Shown here: piece after piece, positions 24,001-31,305 of the stretch
Numbering within the stretch: the first letter of the stretch is position 1
Layout of the letters: each line of letters opens with the position of its first letter
DNA from: a virus
DNA: 45,186 nt
IMG/VR virus record: IMGVR_UViG_3300034103_001322
Coordinates: 1 to 45,186 of that record
Direction: 5' to 3' (one strand)
The notes under the pieces: generated by a model
What the model was told of the DNA's origin: nothing
Databases searched by the model: none
What the model saw: only the letters and a program-made list of their open reading frames with translations
Made by a program: the position numbers and the translations under genes

Positions 24001-26805
24001 AGCTGCCGCCATGTCTTTCTGGAGGCCGCTCTGGCTGTTCTTTGCTGCCGCCGCAGAAAGCTCTTCTACGGACGCCGTGGCGGCGTTGATCTTCTCGGAG
24101 CCATCGGAGAATCCGGTGAAGAAGCTGGCGATGCTTCCGCCGAGCGCGTACAGGGTGGCGAGGCCGGCTCCGATCGCGGCCACGCCCAGAATGATCAAGC
24201 CGATGGGACCGAGGGCGATGAGCCACGAGATAGCCATCACGACCGCAGCGGCGGCAGTCGTGGCGGCGGCGGCGATAACGGACGCCGCGTAGGCCCCGAT
24301 CGCGATGATTCCTGCGGCAATGACCGGGATGATGCCGACGGCGATGGCTGCGACCCACGCCGTAGCCGTAGCCGCCGCAGAGACAACCGCCTGCACGGCC
24401 GTCGACTTCATAGCAATGGCGAAAATCTGCGTGCTGAACGTCGCCGCAAAGTAAGCACCGCCGAGGGCGATGATCGCCGTGGCCGTCGAGTTGGCGTTAC
24501 CCTCGGTGTCGCCGAAGATGTCTCCTGTAAATATCTCGATCAGGCCGACCACAACCTCGCCGAGGTACATGAAAGACTCGACTGCCGGGAGCATCGCAGT
24601 GGCGATGACGGACGCTCCTCCCTCGACTGCCGTAATCACCGCCTCGATGTAGCCGAAGAGGTCGAGAATCACCTTCCCGACCATGTCGGCCAGCGTCGCA
24701 ATCGTGGCAAACACAAGCCCGGCACCGGCCACCTTGAGGATGGCACCGACGAGCCTGAGCATCATGTTCACGACTCTCGCCGTCACCTCGATGATCACAG
24801 CCAGCGGCTTGGTCATGTCCATGAGGACAGTCATCACAGGCTGGAGCGCCGCAGCGAGCCCGCCCCTGATGTCCGCCGTGGCGTTGTTGAACGCTTTCTG
24901 CATCTCGACGAACGGGATCATCAGAACCTGATTCAGATTCGACGACGACGCCTTTAGTCGGTCAAACGAAGTCTCCAACTGGAGAAACTTGTCGAAGTTG
25001 ATCTGCGTCAGCGTCCCGCCAAGCCTCTTGAAGTCTTGCTCAAGCTCGCCAAGTTCCTTGAGGGCCGGCAGGATCGCCGCGCCTTGCTTGCCGAACAAGT
25101 CAAACGCGATCGCCGTTCGCTCCGCCGGATCCTTGACCTCGCTGAGCCGCTTGGCGACTTCCTTGAACGCTTCCTCTGGCTTCAGACTCTTTAGTTCGTC
25201 GAGCGAGATGTTGAGCTTGTCGTAGGCGAGCTTTGCCTCGCGGACGTTCTCGACGTTGAGTTGCCCGGCCTTGATCTTCGACAGGCTCGTGTAGAACGCT
25301 TGCTGGCCCTTCGCAAGCTGCCCCATGCCGACGCCAGTGTTGTCGGCGGCCAGCCGAAGCTTGGTGATCTCCTCCGTGGATGATCCGAACCGGCTTGCCA
25401 TCTGGTCGATCGCCTGAGCCTTGAGGCTAAGCTCCTCAAGCTCGTGAGCGTACCGGCCGGTGGCGACGGCGGCGGCGATGGCAAGCGGCACGACCGTCGG
25501 GAGAGTTGCTGCGAATCCCAAGACTGCCGTGCCGGCGCCGCCCGCTGCGCCGGCTGCTAATCCGGTCCCGGCGACCCACGCCGAGATTGCCCCCTCGGCT
25601 GCACCAAAAGCCACCGACGTTGCCACGATCCTTGCCGTGAGCGCGGCGTACTGAGTGAGGGAGATTTCCTTGTTCGCCGCGCCAGCAACAAGCTCGATTG
25701 CCGGAAGAAGCCGGCCCAAGACTCCAAGCAGGGTGGCGGCGCGAGTTGCGCCCTGCACTGCGGCGACGCCGAGGCCCTGAAGCGCATTCTGGAGAAGCTG
25801 ACTGGCCGACGTAGACCTGAAAAGCGCAGGCGCAACAAGCCCATAGGCCACGGAGGAAGCGCGGATTCCGACAACGGCAGCGGCGGACGCTGCCCCGACG
25901 GCGGCAACTGCCTCAACGTATCCGCGAGCTTCGTCGCTGAGCCCGGAAGTCAGCAGACTGACGCCGTACATTGCGGCTTTGTACGTCACAAAAGACGCAG
26001 CGCCGCCCACGGCTGCGGCTGCGAGCGTCCCCAGAGATATGGCCGCCGCAGCGGTGCTGCCGGCCATAGCGGCAGACACGACCGCCATTCCTCCCATCGC
26101 CCTGACCGTTCCGGTGATTGCACCGGCAACTGCGCCGTACGCGCCGTAGCTTCGGCCGAGTGCCACGATCGTCTTGTCTATGGCAGAAGTTGCGGTGACG
26201 TTTCCGGAAGTCGCAAGAGTGGCGGCCTCAGTGAAACCAACTACAGCCGACGTTGCCGACGAAGCAGCGTCCGCGACCTCGCCGACAGCGGTGGCCGCGT
26301 AAAACGAACTGGCCGCGTATTTCTTAGCTTCCTCTGCGTTCTGCCCAGTTGCCGCGAGCAAGTAGCCGTCTGCTACTCGCTGTAGTGAATTCCCCAGCCC
26401 TTCGCCGGCTTCCGCCGCCGCGCCGGCGTTGTCTGCAAACCTCTGCGTCTGCCCGGCAGCTTCACCCGTGACGTCCGGAAGTCCAGAGAATGATTGTCGC
26501 AGTGAGTCAATGAAACCGGACAGGCGTGAGGCAGACTGCTCTAAGGCCGTCGTGTCAGCCTCAATTTTGACGGGCTCGGCGTCCTTGCCGACGCCCTTGA
26601 CGTCGCTCTCGGCCTTAGCGATGGAGCCCTTGTCCATCTCGGCACGGATCTTGATGACGCCTGCGGACGCGTCCTCGATCTGCTCAGACAGGCTGTCGAT
26701 GGAGTCGGACAACTCCTCGAACAGGTCGAGAGCCTCCGTGATGCCCTCTTGAAGGCCAAGGAGGTCAGCGGCGAACTCGACGGTGATGGTGCCGATCGTC
26801 GCCAT
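21070..26805 (-). CDS. Tape measure protein
   Basis: The 1911-residue protein starts MATIGTITVEFAADLLGLQE. The N-terminus is helical and heptad-like. Residues ~200-480 and ~740-950 are long Ala/Gly-rich hydrophobic stretches (GAYAASVIAAAATTAAAAVV), typical of tape measure proteins that line the tail tube and may enter the host membrane. From residue ~1230 to ~1830 a helical unit of about 60 residues repeats, with the signature LLSSLGIxKSPAQxFEDAxKKI and SPEEFAKGMKEAK. Position after the G/GT chaperone pair is diagnostic. Tail length should scale with it, which predicts a long tail. Confidence 0.93.
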   Translation of the reverse strand: MATIGTITVEFAADLLGLQEGITEALDLFEELSDSIDSLSEQIEDASAGVIKIRAEMDKGSIAKAESDVKGVGKDAEPVKIEADTTALEQSASRLSGFIDSLRQSFSGLPDVTGEAAGQTQRFADNAGAAAEAGEGLGNSLQRVADGYLLAATGQNAEEAKKYAASSFYAATAVGEVADAASSATSAVVGFTEAATLATSGNVTATSAIDKTIVALGRSYGAYGAVAGAITGTVRAMGGMAVVSAAMAGSTAAAAISLGTLAAAAVGGAASFVTYKAAMYGVSLLTSGLSDEARGYVEAVAAVGAASAAAVVGIRASSVAYGLVAPALFRSTSASQLLQNALQGLGVAAVQGATRAATLLGVLGRLLPAIELVAGAANKEISLTQYAALTARIVATSVAFGAAEGAISAWVAGTGLAAGAAGGAGTAVLGFAATLPTVVPLAIAAAVATGRYAHELEELSLKAQAIDQMASRFGSSTEEITKLRLAADNTGVGMGQLAKGQQAFYTSLSKIKAGQLNVENVREAKLAYDKLNISLDELKSLKPEEAFKEVAKRLSEVKDPAERTAIAFDLFGKQGAAILPALKELGELEQDFKRLGGTLTQINFDKFLQLETSFDRLKASSSNLNQVLMIPFVEMQKAFNNATADIRGGLAAALQPVMTVLMDMTKPLAVIIEVTARVVNMMLRLVGAILKVAGAGLVFATIATLADMVGKVILDLFGYIEAVITAVEGGASVIATAMLPAVESFMYLGEVVVGLIEIFTGDIFGDTEGNANSTATAIIALGGAYFAATFSTQIFAIAMKSTAVQAVVSAAATATAWVAAIAVGIIPVIAAGIIAIGAYAASVIAAAATTAAAAVVMAISWLIALGPIGLIILGVAAIGAGLATLYALGGSIASFFTGFSDGSEKINAATASVEELSAAAAKNSQSGLQKDMAAATSSGEGESETVQVDFGGASRTATAEFGGARTAVVEYGAAMGLTKEQADALFNATATGAGVITNAILPSLDNAVVSVGAAFGMSEESSREAFAGMQEDAAAFASDGAAMAADGAYALAAAFGVTEDDINGAIQSMKEQFADLTESMKGPSVDEIAASVTTARDRMGELTIESAKFGQAGADAAAASQKQFNDLQQQLADGSITLEEFDTEAARLGDNLEKNLDILKNDAPEVTLKKNLELYKQLDDAAKAAGKSVRDIGAGVVIDDKFFPTSAAIKEKAAQYKNEYVKALEEIKKKQQSGGFAAEIKQKQQKNQADFDSGKISQEQFLAVKLELDSTNAQEQASIAAEEVKREFDRKNKMDIELDMSFADGIRKSLDEAFLSPVQKFDKELKKIRDNKSLTPEEKQLAEVDLRKKTTESLVGKSAQAQLTDRKRDLNQAADAGLITGGKLDSELQKAADDFAKAVGVTQTPFESFSSSLNNITAQFGFAGQPIDEVREKLKGNADQLDLFDRAVKESRDNLLSSLGIEKTPQAIFDEQMKKIDEAANSKDPNKRISASQAEEARTAATRKRDEALGAGADVGGQLRDRQKKIEEAFGGGKDPAKLAVAQNKLDMDKRSAAGLDPTAAQSLKAGVDKVNDAFGVTGKSMAEIQKELSPQDFKEYQEAIQKNSDAVKASLGVEKSGADKIKESRDKLSAAVAGGVITQKEADKAIKAQKDSLLSSLGISKSPAQDFEDAVTKIQENASELSPEEFAKGMKEAKDKLLSALGIDKSPAQQTEDAMKKLREAFDKGQISATEFAKGSQKAKDTLLQSLGIPLNPVTQLKERMDNLKEAFSKGQISQEEFTRGQDEARRSMLPGGEEESPVKKFERDMKAVDDALKEGLIEGDDADLRKKNLQAQLQEDLKPSLDKVAPDRRGIEGSDTRSKGGVDTFFRILRGNDNPSLKAQLEVARNTKILAEAAKSPEARPVLVQLAAR
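21400..22900 (-). repeat. Helical ~60-residue repeats in the tape measure C-terminus
   Basis: Successive units end LLSSLGI, LLSALGI or LLQSLGI and restart with K(S/T)P.Q.F...M.KI. At least five clear and several decayed copies are visible. They suggest expansion of the ruler by duplication. Confidence 0.65.
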
Positions 26806-26808
26806 CGC

Positions 26809-27443
26809 TTATCCCCCGAATGCCTTTCGGAGTTCTGCGATCATCGCCTCCTTCGACTGAGGCGGCCTGCGGTATGACGGCATGAGCATTTCCTCTTCGA
26901 GGTTTTTCGAGCCCCATGCCGTACACAGGGCCGTGGCGAGACGAGCGACCTGACGCCACTCGTCTCCCCACGGTTCTATTTTCCAATAACTCTCCCACTC
27001 TGCGAGTTCCGCAGCGTCGACCGTCGCCAAGAGTTCCCTGTGAGACCGGCCGAGGGCTAGTGCGAGCCGAAACTCGAACAGCCGGCGGGGCCTCGTCAGG
27101 AGTTTCCCGCGAGTTCCTCGACGTCGTCCTTGGTGAAGCGGTTGTGCTTCATGCAGATGGTGAAGAGCTTGTCGAGGACGGCAGCGGACTTCTCGCCCAA
27201 CTGCGGCACCTCGGCCTCGGTGAAGAGCCGATTGCCCTCGTCGTCGCACAGACACTTCGCCACGAGCTTCGCCCGGACCATGTCGACCGACTTGTTGCCG
27301 CCGACAAACTCGCCCTCGAAGCGGTCACGCTCCGTGCCGGTCATCACGCGGATCTTCACCGAGCCGCCCCACTCGGGCACCTCGACGTCGATCATCTTCT
27401 TGTCCTGCGCGTCCAGAATCGCCTTCTTGTTCAATGCACCCAC
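26809..27443 (-). CDS. Tail assembly chaperone GT-type frameshift product
   Basis: The downstream frame (residues LLTRPRRLFEFRLALALGRS to KEAMIAELRKAFGG) has no good start of its own and joins the G frame by a -1 shift at GGGAAAC (27102-27108). The fusion would be about 211 residues: 114 from G and 97 from the T part, ending at 26809, 3 nt before the tape measure ATG. The T part has the helical WESYWKIEPWGDEWRQVARL pattern. Lambda-type GT proteins bind the tape measure protein while the tube assembles. Confidence 0.85.
27096..27443 (-). CDS. Tail assembly chaperone G-type protein
   Basis: The 115-residue protein starts at GTG 27443 (VGALNKKAILDAQDKKMIDV), with AAAGGAG 8 nt upstream. It has a strand-rich start (DVEVPEWGGSVKIRVMTGTE) and a helical rest, as in gpG-like chaperones. 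It ends ELAGNS just after the slippery heptamer. Most ribosomes should stop here and give the G form; a fraction shift into the GT form. It lies directly before the tape measure gene. Confidence 0.85.
   Translation of the reverse strand: MGALNKKAILDAQDKKMIDVEVPEWGGSVKIRVMTGTERDRFEGEFVGGNKSVDMVRAKLVAKCLCDDEGNRLFTEAEVPQLGEKSAAVLDKLFTICMKHNRFTKDDVEELAGNS
27102..27108 (-). other. Programmed -1 frameshift slippery site GGGAAAC
   Basis: Read in frame as GCG GGA AAC TCC TGA, the heptamer G GGA AAC fits the X XXY YYZ rule. Slipping gives CTC CTG ACG AGG, the start of the T frame. The zero-frame stop is 3 nt after the heptamer. Confidence 0.85.
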
Positions 27444-27472
27444 GGCCTACACTCCTTTGAAAAGAACGCACA

Positions 27473-27480
27473 TCCGTACT
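27473..27480 (-). promoter_or_regulatory. AGTACGGA element upstream of the G chaperone gene
   Basis: The minus strand reads GAGTAGTACGGATGTGCGTT. The TAG is the stop of the fifth tail-tube paralogue. The chaperone start is about 30 nt further on. Confidence 0.5.
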
Positions 27481-27868
27481 ACTCGTTCGAGAGTTTGAAT
27501 GTGCAGCTACCCTTGACCAATTCCCCAGCCACGATTTCCTGAGACATGCCGGTCAAGTACGCCGGCGCGCTCAGGCCTGTTCCGTTGACGGTGAGCGTCT
27601 TCTGCGAGCCAATCTGGTCGGTGGAAAATCCGCCCGGCCCAAAAAACTCACACGACAACTCTCCGAGGTCGATCACGCCGTAGTCGATCGCTTTCTTGAC
27701 AAGCTTTCGGTTCGAGAAGTCCTCGTCCTCGACGAACGTCGACTGCATCGACGTGATGTCGATCTCTCCGGCAGCCGAGCCGCTCCATCGCATACTGGTG
27801 ACGCCAATTTCTGTGCTTCCCCAGTTGAGCGTGATTCCCTGAGCGGAGAGTTCAGTTGTGAATGTCAT
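27479..27868 (-). CDS. Tail-tube-like protein, paralogue 5 (most divergent)
   Basis: The 129-residue protein (MTFTTELSAQGITLNWGSTE) shares the start SAQGI.L.. and the end EIVAGELVKGSCTFKLSNE with the four paralogues upstream. It also has the middle element EIDITSMQSTFVEDEDFSNR. As the paralogue closest to the chaperone and tape measure genes, and the one most altered, it may be either the true tube subunit or a specialised ring protein. All five have the size and strand pattern of siphovirus tube proteins. One nucleotide separates it from the gene upstream. Confidence 0.75.
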   Translation of the reverse strand: MTFTTELSAQGITLNWGSTEIGVTSMRWSGSAAGEIDITSMQSTFVEDEDFSNRKLVKKAIDYGVIDLGELSCEFFGPGGFSTDQIGSQKTLTVNGTGLSAPAYLTGMSQEIVAGELVKGSCTFKLSNE

Positions 27869-27869
27869 G

Positions 27870-28241
27870 TCAGTCCTTCGAGACCTTGAACGTCGCAGAG
27901 CCTTTGATCAGTTCACCAGCCTGTGCTGTGATCTGAAGGCCAGTGCAGACGGCTCTGTTCATGTTGGGGTCAAGATCTCCATCTGTGGGGTCGACGTCGC
28001 CATCATCAAACGAGATCGCGTACAGATCGTCGGTCGGCGGGATCGTCTTGCCGATCCAGTCCACCTTGATCTCCAGAGACATGAGTCCGCCGGGGCGGTA
28101 GCGGGCAAGGCTGCCGGTCCCCGTAATGTCCGTAGACGTCAACGCGAAGTCTCCGCGACTCTTGGCGACGGCAACAGACGTGGCCGTGTACTTGACGCCG
28201 TTGAACTTGAAGACAATCCCCTGCGAAGACTCGTATGCCAT
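27870..28241 (-). CDS. Tail-tube-like protein, paralogue 4
   Basis: The 123-residue protein starts MAYESSQGIVFKFNGVKYTA. It shares with paralogues 1-3 the YTAT.V.V.KS start, the core SLEIKVDWIG and the end TAQAGELIKGSATFKVS. An acidic insertion (DDGDVDPTDGDLDPNMN, residues ~77-95) is unique to it and probably forms a surface loop. Function as a tube subunit is inferred from family pattern and place. Confidence 0.75.
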   Translation of the reverse strand: MAYESSQGIVFKFNGVKYTATSVAVAKSRGDFALTSTDITGTGSLARYRPGGLMSLEIKVDWIGKTIPPTDDLYAISFDDGDVDPTDGDLDPNMNRAVCTGLQITAQAGELIKGSATFKVSKD

Positions 28242-28252
28242 GCGTCACCTTC

Positions 28253-28612
28253 TCAGTCGTAAGAAACTTTGAAGGTGGCCGAGCCCTTGATAAGTTCGCC
28301 GGCCTGCGCGGTGATGTTCAGCCCCGTGCAGAGTGCGATTGAACCGGTAACGCCAAGTGCCGCAGAGTTGCCGGTAATCGAGAACGTGGCGGTCTTCTCA
28401 ATCTGCGGCGAAGAGAGTCCGATCCAGTCAACCTTGATCTCGCAGTTCTCGATGTCGCTCGTGCGGTAGCGACGCTTTCCACCGGAGCTAATATCCGTAC
28501 TAGTACAGTCAAACTCGGCCGCACTTCGGCTCACGCTGATCTGCGTTGCCGTGTACGTGTCGCCGTCAAACGTGAACGCGATTCCGGCGGCTGACGGAGG
28601 GTTCACTGGCAT
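28253..28612 (-). CDS. Tail-tube-like protein, paralogue 3
   Basis: The 119-residue protein starts MPVNPPSAAGIAFTFDGDTY. Conserved elements are YTATQISVSRS, CEIKVDWIGLSSPQ and ITAQAGELIKGSATFKVSYD. The N-terminus is a few residues longer than in paralogues 2 and 4, and a GTG within it would give an alternative start (VNPP). A TCCGTACT copy lies inside its coding sequence at 28494-28501. Confidence 0.75.
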   Translation of the reverse strand: MPVNPPSAAGIAFTFDGDTYTATQISVSRSAAEFDCTSTDISSGGKRRYRTSDIENCEIKVDWIGLSSPQIEKTATFSITGNSAALGVTGSIALCTGLNITAQAGELIKGSATFKVSYD

Positions 28613-28620
28613 GCGATCAC

Positions 28621-28965
28621 CTAGTCATGGGAGACTTTGAACGTCGCCGAACCACGCAGGAGGTCGCCAGCGTTTCCGGAGATCGACAGGCCAGTGCAGA
28701 TCGCCTTGCCGCCGGATACCCCAAGGTTTCCAGTCAGCGAGAAGTCCCGCGCCTCTTTCACAGGAGGAACACTTCCGCCGATCCAGTCGACCTTGATCTC
28801 GATGTTGTCGAGAGGGCCGACCCGGATGCGGCGAAGATCTCCTTCGTCGAGATCAGTCGACGAGATGTCTATGTCCTGACGACTCTTCGACACGGACACC
28901 TGAGTGGCCGTGTAGACTTGACTCGCGTAGGTGAACGTGATTCCCTGCGAAGACTCAAAGGCCAC
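28621..28965 (-). CDS. Tail-tube-like protein, paralogue 2
   Basis: The 114-residue protein, the shortest copy, starts MAFESSQGITFTYASQVYTA. It keeps YTATQVSVSKS, NIEIKVDWIGGSVPP and the ending GDLLRGSATFKVSHD. It is closest to paralogues 3 and 4, so these likely arose by tandem duplication after paralogue 1 diverged. Confidence 0.75.
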   Translation of the reverse strand: MAFESSQGITFTYASQVYTATQVSVSKSRQDIDISSTDLDEGDLRRIRVGPLDNIEIKVDWIGGSVPPVKEARDFSLTGNLGVSGGKAICTGLSISGNAGDLLRGSATFKVSHD

Positions 28966-28988
28966 GCCGCTGCCTCGCTAAAAGGTTT

Positions 28989-29360
28989 TTAGTTCAGCGT
29001 CAGCCGGAACGTCGCCGATCCCTTGATGAGTTCGCCGACCTGCGCGGTGATGTCAGCAGCCGTGCAGAGCGCGGCCGTGGGGATCCCCGCCGTGAAGCCC
29101 GCATTCGACCCCGATCCGTCGATCGCCCACGTGATCTGACCGGTGGCGGTCATCTGGGGGAGGGTCAGGCCAACGAAGTCGACCTTCAACTCGTCGCCGT
29201 CTCGGATCGAGCCGAGGCGGTAGGAGCGATACGAGCCGTTGGGCGACTCCAGCGACGTGACGTCGATCTCGGAGACCTTCTTGGAGACCGAGATCTGGTT
29301 CGCGGTGAACTTGGTGCCGCTGAACGTGAAACCAATGCCCTGCGAAGCTTCAAATGCCAT
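28989..29360 (-). CDS. Tail-tube-like protein, paralogue 1
   Basis: The 123-residue protein starts MAFEASQGIGFTFSGTKFTA, with AAGGAGGG about 8 nt before the ATG, the strongest ribosome site of the array. It has ISVSKKVSEIDVTSLESPNG, ELKVDFVGLTLPQ and ITAQVGELIKGSATFRLTLN. Good translation signals and first position make it a fair candidate for the main tube subunit. This choice is inference. Confidence 0.78.
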   Translation of the reverse strand: MAFEASQGIGFTFSGTKFTANQISVSKKVSEIDVTSLESPNGSYRSYRLGSIRDGDELKVDFVGLTLPQMTATGQITWAIDGSGSNAGFTAGIPTAALCTAADITAQVGELIKGSATFRLTLN

Positions 29361-29381
29361 TTTTCCGTCCCTCCTTGGACG

Positions 29382-29777
29382 TCAAACTGTTTCGACGAAA
29401 CGGACCTCGTAGACCTGATCGACCCTGTACAGTGGTTTGGCCTGCCCCTCGAACGGACGTTCCATGTTGTCCTGTTCAGAGACGAGAGCCGTCGTGACTA
29501 TTTTCACGCCCTGAGATTCACCCGTAAAGTTGTCGCAAGCGAGACGAATCGAATCGGCGATGTCCTTCGCCTCGCTGTATGTATGCGAGACGATCGCGAC
29601 CGAAAACGTCGCCACGGGCACGCCGTAGTTCCCGGTCAGGCCACGCTCTCGCCGTGTCCCCGTCCTTCGGTAGACGACCAGCGGGAACGGTGCGTTCTGC
29701 GTCGCCAGAACGGGATAGATCCCGGCCGTGGTGGCAGAGTCGAGCCGCTCTCGGAGCCACTTTTCAGGTGCCGCCAT
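29382..29777 (-). CDS. Tail completion protein (DUF3168-like)
   Basis: The start at 29777 gives 131 residues (MAAPEKWLRERLDSATTAGI). The pattern of an N-terminal helix, YPVLATQNAPFPLVVYRRTG, a beta sheet and SEAKDIADSIRLACDNFTG matches the DUF3168 group, which sits at the tail end of the head-tail connector in HK97-type phages. The gene overlaps the upstream gp10-like gene by 14 nt. The longer frame to 29834 enters that gene and is rejected. Confidence 0.8.
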   Translation of the reverse strand: MAAPEKWLRERLDSATTAGIYPVLATQNAPFPLVVYRRTGTRRERGLTGNYGVPVATFSVAIVSHTYSEAKDIADSIRLACDNFTGESQGVKIVTTALVSEQDNMERPFEGQAKPLYRVDQVYEVRFVETV

Positions 29778-30165
29778 CGATCTGCTCCGCGAACCTGTCA
29801 GACATGAACGTGACGCCCTCCGGGGCGTAGGCATCGAAAGTCTCTTCGAGGACGGCCGAAAGCTCGTTCACGGAGACCCACCGCAGCACGCTGCGGCCAC
29901 GAGTCTGCGGGCGGACAACACTGTCCAGTTCCGGGTTGCCGGCGGTCTCGACCTCCTGCTCATAGCCCACCTCGGCCGTAGCCTCCGAGACCTCGTAGAT
30001 CACGGAGTCTCGAAGCTTGCCGCTGTAACCCGTCGGCGTTGCGGCCCGGAGCCGGGCGGCGAACGTCTGCGAGACGTCGTCGTAGACTGCCTCTCGGTCG
30101 ATGACCGTGGGGAGCCTCTTGAACCCTTGGACGACCTCACTGAGTCCCGAAATCTTGACGCTCAC
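29764..30165 (-). CDS. HK97 gp10-like head-tail joining protein
   Basis: The GTG at 30165 overlaps the upstream stop (GTGA) and gives 133 residues (VSVKISGLSEVVQGFKRLPT). The pattern KISGLSEVVQGFKRLP, then AARLRAATPTGYSGKLRDSV and WVSVNELSAVLEETFDAYAP, fits the gp10 family, which helps join tail and head. A longer reading to 30411 is a shadow of the adaptor gene. Confidence 0.82.
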   Translation of the reverse strand: MSVKISGLSEVVQGFKRLPTVIDREAVYDDVSQTFAARLRAATPTGYSGKLRDSVIYEVSEATAEVGYEQEVETAGNPELDSVVRPQTRGRSVLRWVSVNELSAVLEETFDAYAPEGVTFMSDRFAEQIDGGT

Positions 30166-30500
30166 GACGTCACACGCTCCTTGCAGATGAGCGAGTGTTC
30201 TTCGCGGTTGTTCTTCTCGGTGACCGAGACGATGTCGAGAGTGCGAGTCGGCGTGCGGCTTGTCCACACGACACGCATGGCCGACGTGAGGCCGGGGACG
30301 TAGCGAAACCGGACCGTGTGCGTGGCGACGGTGGCAAGCTCCTGTGCGAGCATTGCCTCGCTGGCCGTAAGGCCCTCGACGGCGGCCCTGCGGGTGGCAA
30401 ACGTAGCCCAAGTCTCGGTCGACTCGCCGTAGGCGTTCGTGGCCTGCGTCGCCACCTCGATCGTGATCGCCTCGCGGAGGTCGCCGGCCCGCAGCGTCAT
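30162..30500 (-). CDS. Head closure / head-tail adaptor protein
   Basis: The 112-residue protein starts MTLRAGDLREAITIEVATQA at the ATG at 30500, in ATGA overlap with the connector gene. RAGDLREAITI, then YGESTETWATFATRRAAVEG and a strand-rich half (THTVRFRYVPGLTSAMRVVW), match the SPP1 gp16-like stopper family that closes the portal channel. The longer frame to 30905 is out of frame with the connector gene and rejected. Confidence 0.82.
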   Translation of the reverse strand: MTLRAGDLREAITIEVATQATNAYGESTETWATFATRRAAVEGLTASEAMLAQELATVATHTVRFRYVPGLTSAMRVVWTSRTPTRTLDIVSVTEKNNREEHSLICKERVTS

Positions 30501-31123
30501 CGGTACTGCCCCCAGTTGATCGAGCCGAGAAGCATCTCGACCGCCATCGGGACCGGGTTCATCGCTCCCTGAATGATCGACTCGCGATTCGCGTACCACC
30601 CGCCGATCAGCATGAGCATCGCGTGGCGGGCGGGGGCGGGCACGGATCGGCCGTCCTCGCCGTACCCGGCCCAGTACGTGATCACGACGTCGTTCTCGGC
30701 ACCACGCGTCGAGGGCCACGTGCGGTTCCACTGCGGCCGGATCACGGCCGGCGTTGCGTCCCTGTCCTCGCGAAAGTTCGTGAACGGCACCGGTTGGTAC
30801 ACGCCGTCGCTGGGGATGTACGTGACGACGATGTCGCCCGTCGTGATCGGCGGTCGTGGAAGCTCGATGTCCCACGAGGGGAACGTGTCGAGCTTTATCT
30901 GCCACTGAGAGCGAATCAGAGTCCTGTCGCAGACCGTCTCAACGTGATATCGAGCGGCAGAGATCAGGGACATGACGTACTGATCGTCGCCGTCGAAGTC
31001 TGCGTCCACCCTGAGGTGAGACTTGGCCTCGGCCAGAGACACTGGCTCGACGACAGGCTCCGTGATCCGCTTGAGCGACCGATACCGAAGGTTCGCTCTT
31101 TGGACTAGCTCGTAGTATTTCAC
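30497..31123 (-). CDS. Head-tail connector protein (gp6/gp15-like)
   Basis: The 208-residue protein starts MKYYELVQRANLRYRSLKRI and contains EPVSLAEAKSHLRVDADFDG and YVMSLISAARYHVETVCDRT, the hallmark helices of the phage head-tail connector family, followed by strand-rich RSQWQIKLDTFP and a C-terminal helical PAPARHAMLMLIGGWYANRE. It should form the ring below the portal. Both ends overlap neighbours by four bases. Confidence 0.85.
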   Translation of the reverse strand: MKYYELVQRANLRYRSLKRITEPVVEPVSLAEAKSHLRVDADFDGDDQYVMSLISAARYHVETVCDRTLIRSQWQIKLDTFPSWDIELPRPPITTGDIVVTYIPSDGVYQPVPFTNFREDRDATPAVIRPQWNRTWPSTRGAENDVVITYWAGYGEDGRSVPAPARHAMLMLIGGWYANRESIIQGAMNPVPMAVEMLLGSINWGQYR

Positions 31124-31305
31124 GGGTGCTTCACCTTGCGACGCTCGACTTGCATCGTGGCCTGCTCGACCTCAATGGACCGAGCCTCGTCAGGCACCTT
31201 GACGGCAATGCCGTCGGAGACCCACGCCTTCGCCGTCGCGTCGAAGATTTCGACGACGTCGCCCTGCTTGTGCCACTGCCAGTCCTTCAACAGCTTGATC
31301 CTCAT
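31120..31305 (-). CDS. Small hypothetical head-region protein
   Basis: The 61-residue protein starts MRIKLLKDWQWHKQGDVVEI. The lysine-rich start and KQGDVVEIFDATAKAWVSDG suggest a small SH3-like barrel. A charged helical tail follows. It overlaps both neighbours by four bases (ATGA). I recall small genes of this type next to capsid genes in other phages; the role is unknown. Confidence 0.7.
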   Translation of the reverse strand: MRIKLLKDWQWHKQGDVVEIFDATAKAWVSDGIAVKVPDEARSIEVEQATMQVERRKVKHP

